The notes below the pieces were generated by a model. It was not told the origin of the DNA. It was given only the letters and a program-made list of their open reading frames with translations, and made no database searches. This document shows positions 60,150 to 64,000 of a stretch of DNA of 64,000 nt, piece by piece. The stretch's first letter is position 1. Each line of letters begins with the position of its first letter. Source of the stretch: Gemmatimonadota bacterium (GTDB taxonomy: Bacteria; Latescibacterota; UBA2968; UBA8231); assembly GCA_009841115.1 (NCBI GenBank), contig VXML01000024.1:1-64000 (forward strand), given 5' to 3'. Both the position numbers and the translations under genes were made by a program.

Positions 60150-61369
60150 CGGTTTTGCTCCGTGTAGAAATCGATCTGTTGCTGGGCAATGGAGCCTTGC
60201 TGAGTCAGGGCGAACACCACTAGGTTGACGCCCATTTGTAGCTGTGGCTCGTTGCGGAATTCCTTTTCCCAGGCGCGTCCATATTCCTTGGTCGTGAAGA
60301 TCGCCACTAGTCGCTCGCCCAGAGAAATGCCTTCTAAGAAGGGCACTTCGGGATGAAAGTCGCGGCTGTGCACAAGCCTTTCCTGAGTCCGCTTTGGCGG
60401 TGGGCCATCGTCGAAGTCGTAAAAGCTGTGGTATATGGGATGATCGTTGGGGATGACCTTGAAGCGCGCATCCCGTCCGAGCGAAGCCTTGAGCATTTCC
60501 CGCAGCGAGGCTTCGGCCGGGGTGTACTCGGTGGCAGCATCCCGGCCCAACTCGCCCATGGCCTCGACCATGACAAAGCCGCCCTGTCGCAAATAGTCGC
60601 CTAGGTTGGCGATCTCCTGCTGGGTGGGTTCAAAGGCTTGATCGACGGAGATGTACACAAAGGGCGCTCGGAAGATTGCACGCGAATCGAGGAAGAGATG
60701 GTCGTCCACTTCGGCCCGAATCTGGGTAAATCCATTGATTGCTTCGACCAGCTCAAAGATGGCCCGCTGGGTTGATGGTTTGAAGTCGTTGCCCCAAGCT
60801 AGGGCTAGGTAAACGAAACCAGTGATATTCTGTTTGTCGGCCGGGTCCTGGACCACTAATCCTTTATAGCGGCCGATATCCAGCGCTTCCAAGTCGAGGA
60901 ATTCTTCCTGCATGCTGATGCGCTTCTCCGGCTCTTTGGGGCTTTTGATGGCGACGCGCTGCACTTCGGGCTGGACCACTTCTAAGCCTAGATTAGCACC
61001 GCTTGCAACACCGAAGCGGAAGGTCTTGATCTTGCCGACTAGATCGGGGAGGCGAATCTGGGGTTTGCGGGTGATTTGCGGCTTGGCCGCCCGCACTTGG
61101 CGGGTCATTTGCCGCTTGGGGATTTGCTGTTTCTCAAACTCAAAGGCTTTGGTCAGGCGCGGTTTGCGCACTACTAGGTGCATCAGTGGGGGTTTGGGCG
61201 CTTTTTTTTCTTCTTCCCTGGTCGCTAGGTAGATTGCGGGTATGGCCAACAAAACAATAGCCACCGCTAGCGCCCGGTAGAGCACTCCGCGCTGTCGGCG
61301 CAGTAATTCCTCCAAACGGAGCGCATCCGTCGGCGTGGCGAAGCGTTTGGCATCGATTTGAGCGGCCAT
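60146..61369 (-). CDS. DUF4159-like membrane-anchored protein
   Basis: 407 residues. ATG 61369 (MAAQIDAKRF) with AGGA upstream is a better start than the ATG 17 codons earlier, which overlaps the TPR gene. One transmembrane helix at about 31-50 (ALAVAIVLLAIPAIYL), then a basic linker (RQMTRQVRAAKPQITRKPQI). The C-terminal half (about 195-400) resembles DUF4159: FVYLALAWGNDFKP, LGDYLRQGGFVMVEA, FKVIPNDHPIYHSFYDFD, MGVNLVVFALTQ. It is probably periplasmic, working with the AgmX-like lipoprotein that follows. Position in the operon suggests an envelope-machinery role. Function unknown. Confidence 0.7.
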   Translation of the reverse strand: MAAQIDAKRFATPTDALRLEELLRRQRGVLYRALAVAIVLLAIPAIYLATREEEKKAPKPPLMHLVVRKPRLTKAFEFEKQQIPKRQMTRQVRAAKPQITRKPQIRLPDLVGKIKTFRFGVASGANLGLEVVQPEVQRVAIKSPKEPEKRISMQEEFLDLEALDIGRYKGLVVQDPADKQNITGFVYLALAWGNDFKPSTQRAIFELVEAINGFTQIRAEVDDHLFLDSRAIFRAPFVYISVDQAFEPTQQEIANLGDYLRQGGFVMVEAMGELGRDAATEYTPAEASLREMLKASLGRDARFKVIPNDHPIYHSFYDFDDGPPPKRTQERLVHSRDFHPEVPFLEGISLGERLVAIFTTKEYGRAWEKEFRNEPQLQMGVNLVVFALTQQGSIAQQQIDFYTEQNR

Positions 61370-61376
61370 AGTAGTC

Positions 61377-64000
61377 CTATAAGCGGTTGGCTTCGATCCA
61401 CTCTTTGTGCATGCGGGCAAAGCGATGGGCTTCGGCCTGTTCGTCGGCTAGGCGATCGAGCACCTGATCGTAAGCCTGCACCGCGTCCTTCCACTGCCCT
61501 AATGACTCGTAGCAGACCCCCATGTTGCTCAGTGCTCCGATCTCGCTTTCGGTACCGGGATAGTCGCGCACGATTTCTGCAAAGCCGGCTGCCGCCCGGC
61601 GGAACTGGGCTGGGTCTTGCTCTTCAAGGGCTTGGGCAAAGATCTCCTCTACTTCGGCGTAGCGCAGATAGGCCACTACTTCGAGCAAGTCATCTATTAA
61701 TTCGGGAACCTTTTGCGCTACCGGACTGCTGGGAAAGCGGCGGATGACTTCTTGGTAGGCCTGTAGGGCGTTGTCGTATTCCTTCTCGTTGTAGTAAAAG
61801 TCGCCGATGGTGAACTGGGCATTGGCCGCCAGAGCGCTGCCTGGGTAGTCGGAAACCACGCTTTGGAAGGCGGCGATGGCTTGGGACGTCCGTTCCGTAT
61901 TAAGATGGGACCAGGCCAGATTGTAGAGGGCATCGTCGGCCAGATCCGATCGCGGGTGCATTTCGAGCAATTGCTGGTAGTGCGCTTGCGCCGTCTCGAA
62001 TTGGCCCAGGTTGTAGTGGGCCTCGCCGGCCCGGAACAGTGCGTCGGGTGCCAGTTCGCTTTGGGGATAGGCGCTGGCTAGGTCGGCAAAGGCGGCAGCG
62101 GCTTGCTCGAACTGAGTCAGGTTGAAATGGGCGTATCCCAGATAGTAGAGGGCATAGGGGCGGTTGCGATGATTAGGAGTTTTCTGCAGATAGGTTTCGA
62201 GCACTCGCACGGTTCCCGCGAGATCTTCCCGCTCGAATAGGGTTTGTCCCACAGCAAAGCGCATATCGGCCGAATAATAGGAGTCTGGGTAGTGAGACAG
62301 TGCCTTTTGGTAGGTGTTGATTAGCGCTTGGGTGTCACCCCGTGAGCCGTGGGCATCGCCCATTAGGAAATAGGCTTTTTCTTGGAGGGAATAGGGTTGC
62401 TCACCGCGCACGGCGGGCAAGTCCAAGGAGAGAATCCGCTGGCATAGGGTCTCGACCTGATCGAATTCTTCTAGGTTGTAGTGAAGTTCGGCCAGCACCA
62501 CGAGGTGTTCGGCGCGTTCGACTGAATCGGTTGCTGCCGCTACTAGGGCTTGGTAGTCCTCGATGGCTTCTTCCTGATGACCTAATTCGAGATGGGCCAG
62601 ACCAAGCATGCGCTGGGCCGCCCTTGCCAGCTCTTCGTTGTCGCTGTGCAGCAGCATCTTCAGGTCGGCTGTTGCCTCCTGGTAGCGTTTTAGTTTGAGC
62701 AGGCTTACACCGCGGCCGTAGAGGGCACCTAGGCGCACCTCCTCGTCGTCGGCTAGTTCAATGGTGCGTCCCAATGCCTCCACTGCGGCGGCAAATGTCT
62801 CCGTTTCGATCAGAGTGCGCCCTTTCATGTAGTGGAGACGGGACTGTTCATTTTTATCTGTACTGGCCTCCAAGCCCGCCTCTAGTGCCTCTAGCGCCCC
62901 CGAGAAATCGTCCGCCGCAGCCAGCAGGTTGCTCGCTTCGAGCATGGCCTTGGGGAACAAGTTTGAAGTGCGGTCAAGCTGTCGGAATAGCTCTACTGCC
63001 TTGCCGGGTTGGCCCAAATCTCGGTAGCACAGAGCTAGTTCGAAACGAGCCCCGTGGCGCTGCGGGGCCTCGGGGTATTTTTGCAGAATGGATTCGTAAG
63101 CGGCGATAGCCTGCTTGAAGTCTTCTTGCTGGTAGTGGATGCGGCCCAGTTGGAAAAGAGCACTGCGCACGTAGTCTGGGTCTTGGTCGGCGGCGACGAT
63201 CTCTTGGTAGAGCTCCAGCGCCTGGGCCGTGTGCTCGGCACTGCCTAAGGAACCGAGCATCTGGTTGCACAGGGCGATATTAAACGGGGTAGCCGCTAGG
63301 ACTAGTTCGCTGCTGGGGTAGTCGTCGGCAATGCGTTCGTAAGCGGCGATTGCCTGTGCGTAGGTCAAGCGAGCCTCGTCGTCCGCGGCTTCGCGCTGGA
63401 CCTCGGCCCGCTCGTACTGGGCTCGCCCAATCTTGTAAAGGGCCCAAGGCGGAGCCAGACCAGCGGCTTTGGCTACATCCCCGTACGCATCTAGGTAGAG
63501 TTGGTATTCGGCGATGGCGCGCTGATAGTTGCCAATGCCGTAATAGTGTTCGGCTAGCAGGGATTGCATGCTGGCCTGAAAAATGCGGTTGCGGCTACCG
63601 TCAATGGCCTCGCGGTAGGTGCGCACTGCTGCTTGGTCATCGCCGCCTTGGGTATACATATCAGCTAGGCGGATGTAGGCCTCGGCCACCAGTTTTTGTT
63701 CCTGGGCGAAAGCGGTTATGACCTTGCTATAGGCGGCCGCGGCACCGGCAAGATCCCCACTTTGGGCGCGACAATCGCCTACTTTGATCTGGGCTTTGGC
63801 CGCCAGTTCTAGCGCGGTCTCGTCCACTAGGCCGGCTATTTTCTCGCGCCGCATCTTCAGCAGATCGCGCTCGCTGAGGTGCTCAATGTCTTGGCGGGTT
63901 ACTACCTCCTGGTACCAAGAAGTGGCCTGATCGTAGTGCTGCTGCAGAAAGTAGGCTTCGCCGATTTGGAAAAGCGCCCGGTCCGCGCGGTACCCTTTGG
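61377..64000 (-). CDS. TPR-repeat protein, 5' end outside the window
   Basis: The frame is open to the last base: above ATG 63854 it continues QIGEAYFLQQHYDQATSWYQ, so the real start is beyond 64,000. At least 873 residues are visible, made of some 20 TPR units (such as NYQRAIAEYQLYLDAYG, QQEDFKQAIAAYESILQKYP and EKEYDNALQAYQEVIRRFP), most like the BamD/YbgF-type periplasmic TPR series. It ends seven bases before the DUF4159-like start and heads the visible operon. Very likely a scaffold of the envelope complex. It could also be the periplasmic partner of an ExbB/ExbD pair upstream (inference). Confidence 0.8.
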   Translation of the reverse strand, partial: KGYRADRALFQIGEAYFLQQHYDQATSWYQEVVTRQDIEHLSERDLLKMRREKIAGLVDETALELAAKAQIKVGDCRAQSGDLAGAAAAYSKVITAFAQEQKLVAEAYIRLADMYTQGGDDQAAVRTYREAIDGSRNRIFQASMQSLLAEHYYGIGNYQRAIAEYQLYLDAYGDVAKAAGLAPPWALYKIGRAQYERAEVQREAADDEARLTYAQAIAAYERIADDYPSSELVLAATPFNIALCNQMLGSLGSAEHTAQALELYQEIVAADQDPDYVRSALFQLGRIHYQQEDFKQAIAAYESILQKYPEAPQRHGARFELALCYRDLGQPGKAVELFRQLDRTSNLFPKAMLEASNLLAAADDFSGALEALEAGLEASTDKNEQSRLHYMKGRTLIETETFAAAVEALGRTIELADDEEVRLGALYGRGVSLLKLKRYQEATADLKMLLHSDNEELARAAQRMLGLAHLELGHQEEAIEDYQALVAAATDSVERAEHLVVLAELHYNLEEFDQVETLCQRILSLDLPAVRGEQPYSLQEKAYFLMGDAHGSRGDTQALINTYQKALSHYPDSYYSADMRFAVGQTLFEREDLAGTVRVLETYLQKTPNHRNRPYALYYLGYAHFNLTQFEQAAAAFADLASAYPQSELAPDALFRAGEAHYNLGQFETAQAHYQQLLEMHPRSDLADDALYNLAWSHLNTERTSQAIAAFQSVVSDYPGSALAANAQFTIGDFYYNEKEYDNALQAYQEVIRRFPSSPVAQKVPELIDDLLEVVAYLRYAEVEEIFAQALEEQDPAQFRRAAAGFAEIVRDYPGTESEIGALSNMGVCYESLGQWKDAVQAYDQVLDRLADEQAEAHRFARMHKEWIEANRL

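Noticed and set aside
1..64000. CRISPR arrays, tRNA or rRNA genes, insertion sequences, prophage
   Set aside because: No regularly spaced direct repeats, cloverleaf sequences, rRNA motifs, transposase or phage structural genes were seen on either strand.

Overview
The window is dense, GC-rich, gene-packed bacterial DNA from an uncultured-type Gram-negative. Lipoprotein signal peptides, a SurA-like chaperone, an AgmX/TonB-like C-terminal domain and secreted proteins with FTPNGD/FlgD-like tails point to a double-membrane envelope. The catabolic repertoire (PhyH dioxygenases, sulfatase, Gfo/Idh/MocA dehydrogenase, enolase-superfamily dehydratase, GH-like propellers, ASPIC/UnbV protein) is what I associate with Latescibacterota, Poribacteria and relatives. 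The phylum is an inference from gene style, not from a marker gene. I saw no rRNA, tRNA, CRISPR array, IS element or prophage, and no stretch over 300 bases lacks a gene.

Layout. (1) 1-15,117, plus strand: a surface-protein locus. It mixes very large secreted proteins with Asp/Asn-rich, thrombospondin-type-3-like loops (family A: 270-3050, 4651-7530) with secreted galactose-binding/FlgD-tailed proteins (family B: the tail at 1-150, a tandem pair at 8609-12461 about 93% identical, and 12475-15114). A two-domain parvulin lipoprotein lies between the two family A genes. A small toxin-antitoxin patch (7565-8568) interrupts the array. (2) 15,124-17,771: a sulfatase and an enolase-superfamily enzyme. 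(3) 17,772-21,874: an AT-richer accessory island with a frameshifted AAA ATPase and partner, higBA debris on both sides of it, a live-looking higA, a PD-(D/E)XK-like candidate nuclease, and a UPF0175 antitoxin whose PIN toxin has been cut to a stub.

(4) 21,867-39,158: a catabolic region. Around a divergent promoter near 25.75 kb lie two PhyH dioxygenases flanking a GH-like protein (minus) and a plus-strand operon of Gfo/Idh/MocA oxidoreductase, two GH-like proteins, a carbon-nitrogen hydrolase, a GH95-like glycosidase, an M19-like dipeptidase and another GH-like protein. Minus-strand genes for a jelly-roll-like protein, a TIM-barrel isomerase and a polytopic membrane protein follow. Five GH-like paralogues occur in the whole window. 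(5) 39,286-45,876: a TPR protein, an FG-GAP/ASPIC protein with a probable CTG start, a secreted FlgD-tailed protein, and the fifth GH-like paralogue.

(6) 45,915-64,000, minus strand: a tightly coupled operon reading TPR protein, DUF4159-like membrane protein, AgmX-like lipoprotein, small lipoprotein, B, A, A, B, A. Genes are separated by 1-16 bases or overlap by 1-4. The link between the envelope-machinery genes and the repeated A/B surface proteins is the strongest candidate here for an undescribed system: an envelope module that may export, assemble or energise paired Ca-binding and carbohydrate-binding surface proteins. The function is inferred; the arrangement is seen directly.
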